The notes beneath the pieces were generated by a model, which was not told the DNA's origin, did no database searches, and saw only the letters and a program-made list of their open reading frames with translations. Below, piece after piece: positions 1 through 8,382 of a DNA stretch of 64,000 nucleotides. The DNA is taken from NCBI GenBank assembly GCA_020636315.1, contig JACJYA010000010.1, positions 274,029-338,028 of the forward strand, read 5' to 3'. Numbering within the stretch: position 1 is the first letter of the stretch; every line of letters begins with the position of its first letter. The translations under genes were made by a program, and so were the position numbers. This stretch comes from Lewinellaceae bacterium (GTDB lineage: Bacteria; Bacteroidota; Bacteroidia; Chitinophagales; Saprospiraceae).

Positions 1-374
1 CCGGCCTGAACTTCGTGGAAGGCCCGCGCGAGATACTCCTTTGAGCTGCTCTTCAACACATAGCCTTTCACGCCCCTGGCCAGGCCCTCCTGAATAAAGA
101 AGGGGTCCTCATGTTCGGTGAGGAAGATGACTTTTATATCGGGTTGTTCGGCCAGCAACAGGCCCATTACTTCGAGCCCGTCCATATCAGGCATGCGCAG
201 GTCGAGCAGCAACTGATCCGGCTTTTCCCGCCGGCAAAGCTCTATCCCGTCCCTTCCTCCCACCGCTACTCCGACAACTTCCACATCCTCCATTTCCGAC
301 AACAATACCGTAAGGGCCTCCAGCCACATTTTGTGGTCGTCAACCAAAGCAACGCGGATGGTTTTACCTGACAT
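1..374 (-). CDS. Response regulator receiver domain, partial at window edge
   Basis: This is the N-terminal part of a response regulator that runs off the left edge. The reverse strand reads MSGKTIRVALVDDHKMW, with the acidic DD pair, then LLLDLRMPDMDG carrying the phospho-acceptor Asp (about residue 57), and later VKGYVLKSSS with the conserved Lys. This is the layout of NarL/LuxR-type receivers; the output domain lies outside the window, so that assignment is inferred. The ATG is at 372-374, 46 nt after the stop of the 1163-residue protein, so it could be the last gene of the conflict operon. No histidine kinase is adjacent. Confidence 0.9.
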   Translation of the reverse strand, partial: MSGKTIRVALVDDHKMWLEALTVLLSEMEDVEVVGVAVGGRDGIELCRREKPDQLLLDLRMPDMDGLEVMGLLLAEQPDIKVIFLTEHEDPFFIQEGLARGVKGYVLKSSSKEYLARAFHEVQA

Positions 375-420
375 TTCACCGGGGTTTAGCCCAACAATAT
401 AATCATTTCATACAGCTTCA

Positions 421-3400
421 CTATTTCATCTTTGATAGCCTGATGTTCCGCACACAACGGCAGGAAAAGCCCTGCGATTTTTCACCGAGTGCCCGGTTTA
501 TCCGGCCACTCCCGATCCGAAATTTATAACTCCAGGCTTCCTTTTCATTTTCCTCTGTGCCGGTCCAGTAATACCCGTTGCCATCGATGTTCAGAAAGCG
601 GCCGTTGGCGCTGGCCATACCGGCGAGAGAGAAAGCAAACTCGCCCGGGCCGTCATTCTGCAAAACATTGAAACCTTCTTGCGGCCCTCCTGCCGTTCTC
701 CGAAGCAAATTCCACTCTTCATCCGTCGGCAGCCGCCATCCCGGCGGGCAGGCCCTTTGCGCCGCCTCCCAGGTGTAAAGCCGCCCGTATGTTTCTCCAT
801 TCGCTGGGTCATTGTCATAATACGAACAACCCTCCCCCGCATCGTAATTGAGGTTTTCCGCCATCCATACCAATCCATTGAGTTCAACGGTGCGGTAGGT
901 GCGGCCGTCACGGGGGTCGGTAAAGGCGCCGGTTTTGGGTGAGGGGGTGAGAGGGCGAGAGGGGGATTCGCTTTCCGGCCTTTGGCTTCCCACTTCCGAT
1001 TTCCCACTTCCAACTTCCCGGAGATCATCCGCCGTCAACCCTTCCACCAATTCTCCCACCGCATCCGCCAGGCTGGCCATGTCCTGATCCATTTGCTTGG
1101 GAGGGACTTTGTAGCGGCGCTCCTGTTTTTCGAGCTGTTCAAATTCTTTTTGGAAAATGGACAGGCGCTCGCGGGGCTTAGCGCCCCGGCGGAGTTCCTC
1201 ATCGAGGAGGGTAAAAAGACCTTTCAGGTTATTGGTGGAAATGAGGTCGTTGGCCTTACGGCGGAGGGATTGTAGGGCCTCTGATGCCGGTTCAAAAGCA
1301 TCTGCTTCTATTGTTTGCGATTGGTACTGAGCCTGGACTTCGGGAAAATCAGCAGATTGCATTGCTTTGAGCCTTTCCTCCGCCCACGCCCGGTGCTCCC
1401 CCTCCGGATAGGCATCGATCAACCCCTGATATGCCGCCTCCGTTTCTTCAATCCGGGCGACCTGCCACAGGAAATACTCTGATCCGGGATAAAGTTCTTC
1501 ATCAAAGGAATACCGACGGCTGATGAAAAGGCTGGTTTGCCCCGCCAGCTTGCGGAAGCCCGCCCGGTTTGGAATTACATCGGAAGCCCAATCATTAGGG
1601 GCTAAAGATCTGCGAAGGTCCAGATAATGAATATTGCCGGCGCCCATTTCTTCAATGGCTGCCTGCAGGCGTGCATTCAGGGCATCCACCATAAAGGCGG
1701 CCACACTTCGCGTCCACGCTGGTGAAAAGGCGCTGAAACGTTCCCCGAACCTTTCTTCCGGAAAATAATCGTATCCATGCACCACCACCTGAAGCCGGGA
1801 ACCTAAGCTGCCCAGAAATTTGAAGCCATTCTCCCAGGAATTCTTCAATTCACCCAAAACCGTGACATATTGATCGGTCAGGATCTTTCGAATGTCCTCA
1901 ACCTCTTCTGCCGGCTTCTCCACCAAAAAGCGGGTGGGCTCGTCGAACAACCGCTCCCCCATCGGGCTCAACAGCAAGGTGGCCGATGACTCCCCGGCAA
2001 TCATTTTCTCCACGCGCCGCACCACCTCCTCCAGTTGCTCCCAACCCTCTAATGGTGCATGAAGCACGATAAAATCTTCCATCAGAAAATGCGGAATGTC
2101 CACCGGCTCCGCCTGGTTGAACCAGCTGTCGCCCAGGGCGATGAGGATGGGCTTTTCGGCCTTGCCCTGGAGTTGGGGGCGGAGTTGTTGCATTTGGTAT
2201 TCGAGAATGGAGATTCCATCGGGGGTGTGGAAGTAGGATTGGGTGGCAGATTGCACCGTTTGCGAAAATTGAGATTCCTCCTGCTGTAACTCGATTTCCT
2301 GTTTCAGCTCATAGCGAGGCGCCAAATGAGAAGATTCGAAAAAGAGAGCCCGAAGGAAAGGTTCGGCATCGGGACGGCGTAGTAAGGCTTCCAGCCGCAC
2401 TGAACTGGGAACGTTGTATGCAGGGTTATCCAACTTTATTCGCAGCAATGAAGCGACAAACGCTCCTTCTAAAGGCCTGATCGTTCCGGTATCCGCCGCT
2501 TTTTCCAAAAAATAACCTCCTTCCTCGTAATATTCCGAGCCGGGTGGGCCCGGGATTTCTTTCATCAGGTATCCAAAAGTGGAAAAAGGCTTCGGAGAGG
2601 CGAGGATCTTTACTTCCAGGTATTCATGAGGCAGGTTGTAAGCCAGAATGCGGTGCTCGATCCTGACAGGAAGGTTGATATTGCTTTGTGCACCATCAAA
2701 AAGATAGGCCTTTTCCCCAGCTTTCAGTTCCTGAAGCTCGCCCCCGGAAAAGGGCATCGAACTACCGACATAATTGGACAGAAATATGGGGCTGATGAAC
2801 AGATCCTGCCCGGAATGGTTCGTCAACTGTATGCGGATGGTATTCGAATAATCATCAACTCCTCTCCGCTCACCGGAAAGCATATCTATTTGAAATACAT
2901 CCTCCGGCTTAGGGGCTGATTTCCATTCACCGCCTTCCAATTGAAAGACGGTTATTTCAAGTTCCTCTTCTGAAAACTCTTCGATAAAAGGAGCTTCCAG
3001 TCCTTTCAAAAATTCCCAATTGGCCAACTGTTTGAGCAATTCCATGATCCTCCAGGTGCCGGCGGACAGCTCCAGAGGTTTACTCAACGGCCGGTAAGGA
3101 TTAAAATAAAGCGCCTCTCCTTCATCATCGGGGTTTTCGAAGGCACGGGTGAGGTAAGCGTGAGTTTGGGTTAGGTGCAGAACATAGTTCAGCCAGGGGA
3201 TCTCATTGGTAAAATGCAGGCCGTGTTGCCGTAATTCCCGGCTGTTTTGCAGTTCCCCAACCAGGGCGCCGTTATCGGCATGGTCCTGGATCAGAACATT
3301 TATTTCTCGTCGCGCTTTAGTCTTGATGGATGCCTGGAACACCCTGTCCGATCCGGTATTGAAGACCCTTGAAGTAGAACCGGAAAGGATGGTATAGGTT

Positions 3401-3912
3401 GGACAAACTTTCTGAATGCGAATACCCAGCGGGCCGTCCTCCATCTCCACGGCCACCTCCCTGTGCCAGATAGACACGCCATCTCGGCGGCCTTTATCGA
3501 AGCACCAGGCATTTTTCTCCTTATCGAAAAAGACGGAGCCCCGAATGCCTTGTTCAAAGAACGGCCGGTAAGGCTCCAGCAATTCCGTAAGCCCCTGCGC
3601 CACTGCTCTCCAGGCCTCCTCCCGGCTGTCGTAAACCGTCAGGGGCCGGGGCACTGTACCCGAACCTGCCTGCCCGAGAGGCAGCACAGGGATCTTGCCC
3701 AGTATGGGATGATCACCGTAGGTGCAATAGGCTTCCAAAACGCCCACCAGGATCTTATCATACGTATCCGCAAAATGGCGGGCCTCCCGCAACATCCGCT
3801 CATAGCCCTCCTCCCCCATCCGGTTCTCGTGGATCGGCACCAGGATCGCCTGGCTGTCGCCAAAGTAATCCAGGTAGGTGAAAAGTTCGCTATCGGGTTG
3901 CCGGATCGCCAT
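421..3912 (-). CDS. Multidomain conflict-system protein: SGNH-like, effector-associated-like and FSMPD domains
   Basis: An 1163-residue protein at the distal end of the conflict operon. Residues 1-150 are unrecognised. Residues 355-410 resemble the beta-rich segment that often follows caspase domains in bacterial multidomain proteins (TNHSGQDLFIS, then LKAGEKAYL). Residues 588-800 look like an SGNH/GDSL hydrolase: IALGDSWF (594-598), GYDYFP (713-718), and a WASDVIPNRAGF block where SGNH enzymes usually carry DxxHP; the His seems deleted. Residues 880-960 are helical and resemble effector-associated domains. Residues 995-1155 are a Fibrobacter succinogenes major paralogous domain (VWMAENLNY, CPPGWRLPTDEEW, FSCRCVRN). 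A linker at 966-978 is encoded by heptamer repeats. It overlaps the upstream caspase-like gene by 23 nt, suggesting coupled translation. The role is inferred from context; the domain calls are by eye. Confidence 0.8.
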   Translation of the reverse strand: MAIRQPDSELFTYLDYFGDSQAILVPIHENRMGEEGYERMLREARHFADTYDKILVGVLEAYCTYGDHPILGKIPVLPLGQAGSGTVPRPLTVYDSREEAWRAVAQGLTELLEPYRPFFEQGIRGSVFFDKEKNAWCFDKGRRDGVSIWHREVAVEMEDGPLGIRIQKVCPTYTILSGSTSRVFNTGSDRVFQASIKTKARREINVLIQDHADNGALVGELQNSRELRQHGLHFTNEIPWLNYVLHLTQTHAYLTRAFENPDDEGEALYFNPYRPLSKPLELSAGTWRIMELLKQLANWEFLKGLEAPFIEEFSEEELEITVFQLEGGEWKSAPKPEDVFQIDMLSGERRGVDDYSNTIRIQLTNHSGQDLFISPIFLSNYVGSSMPFSGGELQELKAGEKAYLFDGAQSNINLPVRIEHRILAYNLPHEYLEVKILASPKPFSTFGYLMKEIPGPPGSEYYEEGGYFLEKAADTGTIRPLEGAFVASLLRIKLDNPAYNVPSSVRLEALLRRPDAEPFLRALFFESSHLAPRYELKQEIELQQEESQFSQTVQSATQSYFHTPDGISILEYQMQQLRPQLQGKAEKPILIALGDSWFNQAEPVDIPHFLMEDFIVLHAPLEGWEQLEEVVRRVEKMIAGESSATLLLSPMGERLFDEPTRFLVEKPAEEVEDIRKILTDQYVTVLGELKNSWENGFKFLGSLGSRLQVVVHGYDYFPEERFGERFSAFSPAWTRSVAAFMVDALNARLQAAIEEMGAGNIHYLDLRRSLAPNDWASDVIPNRAGFRKLAGQTSLFISRRYSFDEELYPGSEYFLWQVARIEETEAAYQGLIDAYPEGEHRAWAEERLKAMQSADFPEVQAQYQSQTIEADAFEPASEALQSLRRKANDLISTNNLKGLFTLLDEELRRGAKPRERLSIFQKEFEQLEKQERRYKVPPKQMDQDMASLADAVGELVEGLTADDLREVGSGKSEVGSQRPESESPSRPLTPSPKTGAFTDPRDGRTYRTVELNGLVWMAENLNYDAGEGCSYYDNDPANGETYGRLYTWEAAQRACPPGWRLPTDEEWNLLRRTAGGPQEGFNVLQNDGPGEFAFSLAGMASANGRFLNIDGNGYYWTGTEENEKEAWSYKFRIGSGRINRALGEKSQGFSCRCVRNIRLSKMK
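984..1018. repeat. Five GGAAnnn heptamers inside a coding sequence
   Basis: On the minus strand five consecutive 7-bp units (GGAAGTT, GGAAGTG, GGAAATC, GGAAGTG, GGAAGCC) lie in frame within the 1163-residue gene and encode part of a Gly/Ser/Glu linker (REVGSGKSEVGSQ). The same unit family forms the large array at 60916-61083 and smaller arrays at 53093-53158, 61491-61544 and 63605-63634. Confidence 0.85.
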
Positions 3913-5740
3913 CGTCTTGCTTTTTTCGGTTGATGTGTACAGGAAGGTTCAGGAGTTCTTCCAGGGACAATTCCAGCTGGAAAAGTTCTCTCTCCGCATC
4001 GGGCATAGCAGGGAAGGCAATAGAAAGCCCCTCCTGCCCTCTGAACAATAAAGCTTTTTCCAGAAAGCCGATCGCCTTTTCCACATCCCTCCGTTTCGTG
4101 AGGTCCAATTCCTCGGTAATAGAAAATATTTCCATAAAACGCGCCCAGCCTGCTTCAATGAGTGTAAACACGCCCTGCCCTGCTCTTCGCTCCAGGCATC
4201 CATTGGCTTCCAGCAAATCCATCAGGTAATCGACATTTGGCTCTTCTGAAAGCCCCTGGCCCAGAATGGGGCGGCGCCCGGCAGCCAGGGAACCCAAAAC
4301 CAGTGGCGTTTGCTGCATATCAGCCGTCGCTTTTATCCACTCCGCTGCTTTCCGCACCAGCCATTTATTGCTTCGGTACCGGCCAACGGCCAGCACTTCC
4401 GTCAGGGCTTTGCTGAAAAGCCCATGGGCGGCGCCCTCGAAACGCTGCTCATAGGCCACCTGCCCGGGAAGGGTGGCGGAAAGGATAACGTTTTTGTCAT
4501 TTCTCAGGTCCAGCCAGTTCTCCCCGCCGGCGTGGGTATCCAAAACCAGGGTAATAAAACCGCGGCAGCCTTCAGATGCCTCCCGGAATTCATATTCATA
4601 GATCACGCCGCCGGTTACTGTGCGAATGCTTTCCACTTTGGAAATACGCTGCTCTTCATAATCGTGCAGAATGAGGTAATGATCGTTTCTTTTGTTCTCA
4701 GCATGGCCGCTGAAGTAAAAAAGGAGGTGGTCCTCCGGCTTGGCCTGGCTGCACATAGCCCGCCATTGCCTCAGGACATTTTCCCTGGTTGCCCGGTTAT
4801 CCTGTAGAACACTAGCCTCAACGGTTCTTCCTTCCAACAATACTTTGAGGCCGTCTTGAATGAGTTCCAGGTCATTGGCCGGCCCTTCCAGTTCAGGGAA
4901 TTGCCCGGAGGCTGTCTTGCCGACCACAACCAGGAGGGCCTTCACCGTTCCTTTTTTCTCCAGCTCCACTTCCACGCCCGGCCCCGGTTTGATCAGCGCC
5001 AGGATATCCTCGGGTATTTTAGTGCGAAAAGCGGAAGAGCTGGCGCTACCGCCGGTTGTGATGTGGTCCGCCAGTTCTTTCAATGACTTTATCGCCTCGT
5101 CCCTGGCCCCCTTCTGATAATTGCGCATGCCGCGGACCAGTTGTTCTGCTACGGCCAGAGGGTCCACGCCACCGGTGCGTTCCTCCTCACTACCCCGCGT
5201 GCTGATCCAGTTGAGATAAACCTCAACGGAACTGGCAGCTGCTTTACCATCTACAGTATCGGTAAAGGCCTCCAAAAGGCGCTGCGCCGCCAGCTCGGGT
5301 TTGAGGTAAGCCTCGGCCGTCCACCGCTGCGCTTCGGCAAAAGCGGGAGAAGGCAGTTCATCGCCACAGTAGTCCAGGTAGGCCAGCAGGAAGCGCGCCA
5401 GGCGGTACAGGCGGGGGCTGGAAAAACGCTTTTCTCCCCGCAGGTGGTTCAGTAAAGGGTCCCGGAGGCTTTCGTGTATCTCGTACACTCCCTGGCCAAG
5501 GCTCCGGCAGAGGGATGAGTTCAAAAGGCCGGAGACGGCATCGAGTGGTATGTCCAGTGGCTTGCCTTTCTCATCCACCTTAAAGTTTACCCAAAGGCGG
5601 TAAAGCAAGCCCGGCGTCAATGCCACGAAAAAGGCGGCATGACAGGCCAGCCAAAGGTATCCCTCCCCGGGATAACGCTTCAGATAGCGCTCCAGGCGGC
5701 TGCTGTCGATGGCTCCTTTTGGCTGTATGGCTTGCGGCAT
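3890..5740 (-). CDS. Caspase-fold (peptidase C14-like) protein with catalytic Cys replaced by Thr
   Basis: A 616-residue protein. Residues 27-160 form a helical N-terminal region (LACHAAFFVALTPGLLYRLW, then LDAVSGLLNSSLCR) of a kind seen ahead of caspase or STAND modules in large bacterial signalling proteins. Residues 266-480 have a caspase/C14 fold: VKALLVVVGKTASGQFPEL, then FYFSGH with the expected catalytic His346. The strand that should end in D-C-H-S-G reads LVLDTHAGG (D401, T402, H403), so Cys is replaced by Thr, which predicts a non-proteolytic domain. A wing-helix-like or helical tail follows. It overlaps the downstream 1163-residue gene by 23 nt; 389 nt separate it from the vWA gene. 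A scaffold or sensor role is inferred; residual activity through another Cys cannot be excluded. Confidence 0.8.
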   Translation of the reverse strand: MPQAIQPKGAIDSSRLERYLKRYPGEGYLWLACHAAFFVALTPGLLYRLWVNFKVDEKGKPLDIPLDAVSGLLNSSLCRSLGQGVYEIHESLRDPLLNHLRGEKRFSSPRLYRLARFLLAYLDYCGDELPSPAFAEAQRWTAEAYLKPELAAQRLLEAFTDTVDGKAAASSVEVYLNWISTRGSEEERTGGVDPLAVAEQLVRGMRNYQKGARDEAIKSLKELADHITTGGSASSSAFRTKIPEDILALIKPGPGVEVELEKKGTVKALLVVVGKTASGQFPELEGPANDLELIQDGLKVLLEGRTVEASVLQDNRATRENVLRQWRAMCSQAKPEDHLLFYFSGHAENKRNDHYLILHDYEEQRISKVESIRTVTGGVIYEYEFREASEGCRGFITLVLDTHAGGENWLDLRNDKNVILSATLPGQVAYEQRFEGAAHGLFSKALTEVLAVGRYRSNKWLVRKAAEWIKATADMQQTPLVLGSLAAGRRPILGQGLSEEPNVDYLMDLLEANGCLERRAGQGVFTLIEAGWARFMEIFSITEELDLTKRRDVEKAIGFLEKALLFRGQEGLSIAFPAMPDAERELFQLELSLEELLNLPVHINRKKQDDGDPATR

Positions 5741-6129
5741 GATGCTCTTTCTTGAATGGCCTTATGGGCTTTTACTTTATTGTTATATGGTTTGATGGTT
5801 TTCGCAACCTCTGTCCAACTACTCTCTGATACAGGGACTGTTCATAGTGGGGCCGTTCATAGTTTCTGGTTTTTCACCCGGACTTCGGCGTGAGCTCAGT
5901 CGAACGCTGAGGAACGAAGACGGGCTGAGCTCCACATCGCCCTGGGGACCGTTCATAGTTCCTTGTTTCTGAGTTCCTGGTTCCCTGGAAACCAGCAGGT
6001 TAGCGTGAAGCAGACACACTTAATTGAACTATCCCCTGATGCACTGCTCCCCACCAACTTATACACCCAGGCACCTTTCCACTTTTACACCTAAGCACCT
6101 TTCCACTTTTACACCCAAGCACTTTACCC
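5741..6129. other. Repeat-rich intergenic region
   Basis: No convincing gene lies here. The stretch holds three copies of a TTCATAGT motif (5841, 5857 and 5953), a segment around 5880-5915 resembling short palindromic dispersed repeats of Bacteroidota (ttcggcgtgagctcagtcga), and a 24-bp tandem repeat near 6071-6118. It splits the conflict operon into two blocks, so a second promoter or a processing site may lie here; none is clear. Confidence 0.5.
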
Positions 6130-6130
6130 T
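6057..6130. repeat. 24-bp tandem repeat, about 2.5 copies
   Basis: Two near-identical units that begin gcacctttccacttttacac (6071-6094 and 6095-6118) are flanked by degenerate partial copies. The array lies just after the stop of the vWA gene on the minus strand. The third position periodicity opens small spurious reading frames only. Confidence 0.8.
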
Positions 6131-7317
6131 CACCTGATCCTCCCCACCGCCTGCTGTATTCCCGCCTCCGTACACTCCAGCATAGGCACCACCCCACCGA
6201 AGAACGCTCCGGCGCTTCCTTTCCAAAGGTGGCCCGGCAGGGGGTTGAACCACAACACATGCTCCACTTTGCTTTCCAGGCGGTTCAGCAGTTCCATTGT
6301 CACCTGCACGCGGGCCGGGTTCATTCCGTCGTGCGCGGCGCCGGCGTCACTGAGAAAGAGGACTACGGTATTCTTCTCCCAGCCGGCAAGCAGGCTGCTC
6401 AGCGTTACCGAGGCAGTATGCTCCATGTTGGTAAAGAAGCGATACTCCGGCAGCCCCGAAGCCCCCACTTTGTAGGGCGGGTAATTGGTGAAGAAGTACG
6501 TTTCGATCTCCGTATAATGCGTGCTCTCCCTCAACCCCTGGATAAAAAAATCGAACAGGTGGTGGTGGGGCGTCATGGACCCACCGTGGTCCAGCAGCAC
6601 CACAAAATGCTGGCGGCTGACCTTTCTGGTTTCGAACACCAGCTCGAAGAAGAAGCCATTGCGGGCCAGCGCCCGCACCGTTCCCCGGACATCCACCTCT
6701 TCGGTGGGCTGCCGGAAGCTCTGCTGCTTGAGGCGGCGCCATGACTGCTTGGCCCGGCGCTGCTGAAAGGGAAGATATTTCTGCTCCGAAAAGAGAAAGG
6801 GTGTATCCAGTTGCGAGGGCAGCTCGCGTTCCTCTTTTTGAACCCCGGCGCCCCCTTCGCCTCCTTCATCGAAAAGGAGCTCTATCTCCTGCCAACTGGA
6901 GGACTGCTGGGGTTGGGGTTGAGGTTCAGGTTGAGGCTGAAGTTGAGGTTGAGGCTGAGGCTGAGGCTTTTGCTGCTTTATTTTTTCCGGTTCGGAAACT
7001 GGCTGCTCTGCTTTTGGCGTTTCATCTGCTCTTTTCTGAGCCGTTCGCATTTGTTCTGCAAAATGGCTCCAGTACTGCGGCAGTTCCGCGTAGGCCTCTT
7101 CGAATATCTCCTCAAAGCGGGATCGAAACTGCGGCCGGGTGAGCCACATGGCCTTGCAAAGCGCCAAAAGGCCTTCCTTGTCTTTCGCTTTACCCAGCAA
7201 CAGGCAGTGGAGGAAGTTCCGATACTGGCGGGCATCCAGTTCTATCCCCACTTCCTTTCGCAGGCGGTGGAAAAAGCGGTAAAAGATCAGGCTGTGAGGT
7301 GCTTTGGCTGCCGGCAT
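6130..7317 (-). CDS. von Willebrand A (CoxE-like) protein of a MoxR-vWA conflict system
   Basis: A 395-residue protein when started at MPAAKAPHS; a start 26 codons upstream is open but would run through the end of the MoxR gene and adds residues that look non-native. The N-terminal 120 residues are helical, followed by a Gln/Pro-rich linker (KPQPQPQPQLQPQP). The vWA domain starts around residue 230 with VVLLDHGGSM; the MIDAS motif DxSxS is changed to DxGxS, a form seen in vWA proteins of MoxR-linked conflict systems. A second metal-loop-like segment is LFLSDAGAAHDG. The gene lies 49 nt downstream of the MoxR gene. vWA partners of MoxR ATPases normally act as metal-dependent adaptors; here the adaptor would link MoxR to the CHAT or caspase-like effectors (inferred). 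Confidence 0.82.
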   Translation of the reverse strand: MPAAKAPHSLIFYRFFHRLRKEVGIELDARQYRNFLHCLLLGKAKDKEGLLALCKAMWLTRPQFRSRFEEIFEEAYAELPQYWSHFAEQMRTAQKRADETPKAEQPVSEPEKIKQQKPQPQPQPQLQPQPEPQPQPQQSSSWQEIELLFDEGGEGGAGVQKEERELPSQLDTPFLFSEQKYLPFQQRRAKQSWRRLKQQSFRQPTEEVDVRGTVRALARNGFFFELVFETRKVSRQHFVVLLDHGGSMTPHHHLFDFFIQGLRESTHYTEIETYFFTNYPPYKVGASGLPEYRFFTNMEHTASVTLSSLLAGWEKNTVVLFLSDAGAAHDGMNPARVQVTMELLNRLESKVEHVLWFNPLPGHLWKGSAGAFFGGVVPMLECTEAGIQQAVGRIR

Positions 7318-7366
7318 AATTTTCTTAGTAATCAAAAAATAAGTTGTCGATCTGAGTTTTTCAGGG

Positions 7367-8380
7367 TTATTTGTTGGTCTGTGTTTTGTAATCATCCAGG
7401 CTTTTCAGCAGCACCTCCGGGTGAGGCAATTCGCCTTTTGGCAGGCTCTCACCTTCCAGCCTGCCCTGCAGAAACTGGTAATACAGTACCCTCAGCCAGT
7501 CGATCAGCTCGCTGGTTGAAGGGGCTTTGTCGGTATTGGGGTTATTCTTCATATCGGTGTAAAGCTGGCGAAAACGGTTGACGATGTCTTCAATCAGCTT
7601 ATCCGGCATGGCTTTTTTGTATTCCTTTGCCCAGTTCCCGGCGTTGGCCTTGGCAATGTCCATCAGCAACTCCTCACCGGGAAAATCGATGTAGAAAAAT
7701 ACACAGCGGCGCAGAAAGGCGTTGGGCAGGTCTTTTTCATCGTTGCTGGTAATGAAAATAAGCGGCGGATATTCGGCGACGATCTCCTCACTGGTCTCCT
7801 CTACGAAAAAGCGCTTTTGCTCCAGCTCGAACAACAAGTCATTGGGAAAATCCAGGTCGGCCTTGTCGATCTCGTCGATCAGAAGGATGGCGGGCTTGTC
7901 GGGTTTGGAAGCGAGGTAAGCCTGTCCGAGCGGCCCGAATTTCCGGTACCGAAAGAGATCCTCTTTTCCGGGCTGCGGTTCTCCATTGTTCTTATGGCGG
8001 GCCAATTCCACATCCCGCAGGCGGGCCAGGTGGTCGAACGTGTAAAGGCCATCTCTCGCTTTGGTGGAGGACTTGATGTACCATTCAAAATACTGGCTGC
8101 GGTAATCCTTGCGGTAAAGCTCATAGGCTACGGCCTGGGCCAGGCGGGTCTTGCCGGAGCCGGGTTCTCCCCTGAGCAGCAACGGCCGCTGGAGAATGCG
8201 GGCGTATTCAACCGCATCCTTCAATGCATCACTGGGAAAATAAGGAGGGATCTTTTCCTCGAAAACCTTTTTCTGCTCCCTGACCACCCCCCTCAATTCC
8301 TCCGTCTCATAGGAAAGCTTAGGAGTAGCCTTCAACAGCCTTTTTCCCTCGTATCGCTTGTAGTTTTTTTCCTGGATCAT
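7367..8380 (-). CDS. MoxR-family AAA+ ATPase
   Basis: A 337-residue AAA+ protein. The Walker A motif is LLRGEPGSGKTRLAQ (about residues 68-82), Walker B is ILLIDEIDKADLDFPNDLLFELE, sensor 1 is LIFITSNDEKDLP, and the arginine finger region is NAFLRRCVFFYIDFP. This is the MoxR/YeaC layout, with all catalytic residues present. It starts 2 nt after the CHAT-STAND stop and is followed by the vWA gene, so the three are almost certainly cotranscribed. MoxR proteins with vWA partners act as chaperone-like remodelling ATPases; in conflict systems they are thought to gate an effector, an inference here. Confidence 0.93.
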   Translation of the reverse strand: MIQEKNYKRYEGKRLLKATPKLSYETEELRGVVREQKKVFEEKIPPYFPSDALKDAVEYARILQRPLLLRGEPGSGKTRLAQAVAYELYRKDYRSQYFEWYIKSSTKARDGLYTFDHLARLRDVELARHKNNGEPQPGKEDLFRYRKFGPLGQAYLASKPDKPAILLIDEIDKADLDFPNDLLFELEQKRFFVEETSEEIVAEYPPLIFITSNDEKDLPNAFLRRCVFFYIDFPGEELLMDIAKANAGNWAKEYKKAMPDKLIEDIVNRFRQLYTDMKNNPNTDKAPSTSELIDWLRVLYYQFLQGRLEGESLPKGELPHPEVLLKSLDDYKTQTNK

Positions 8381-8382
8381 AT

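Noticed and set aside
424..520. Second frame ending EIVKLYEMIILLG across the end of the 1163-residue gene, suggesting a lost upstream gene fragment
   Set aside because: It opens only after an in-frame stop near 490 and has no convincing start; the FSMPD end in the main frame is intact.
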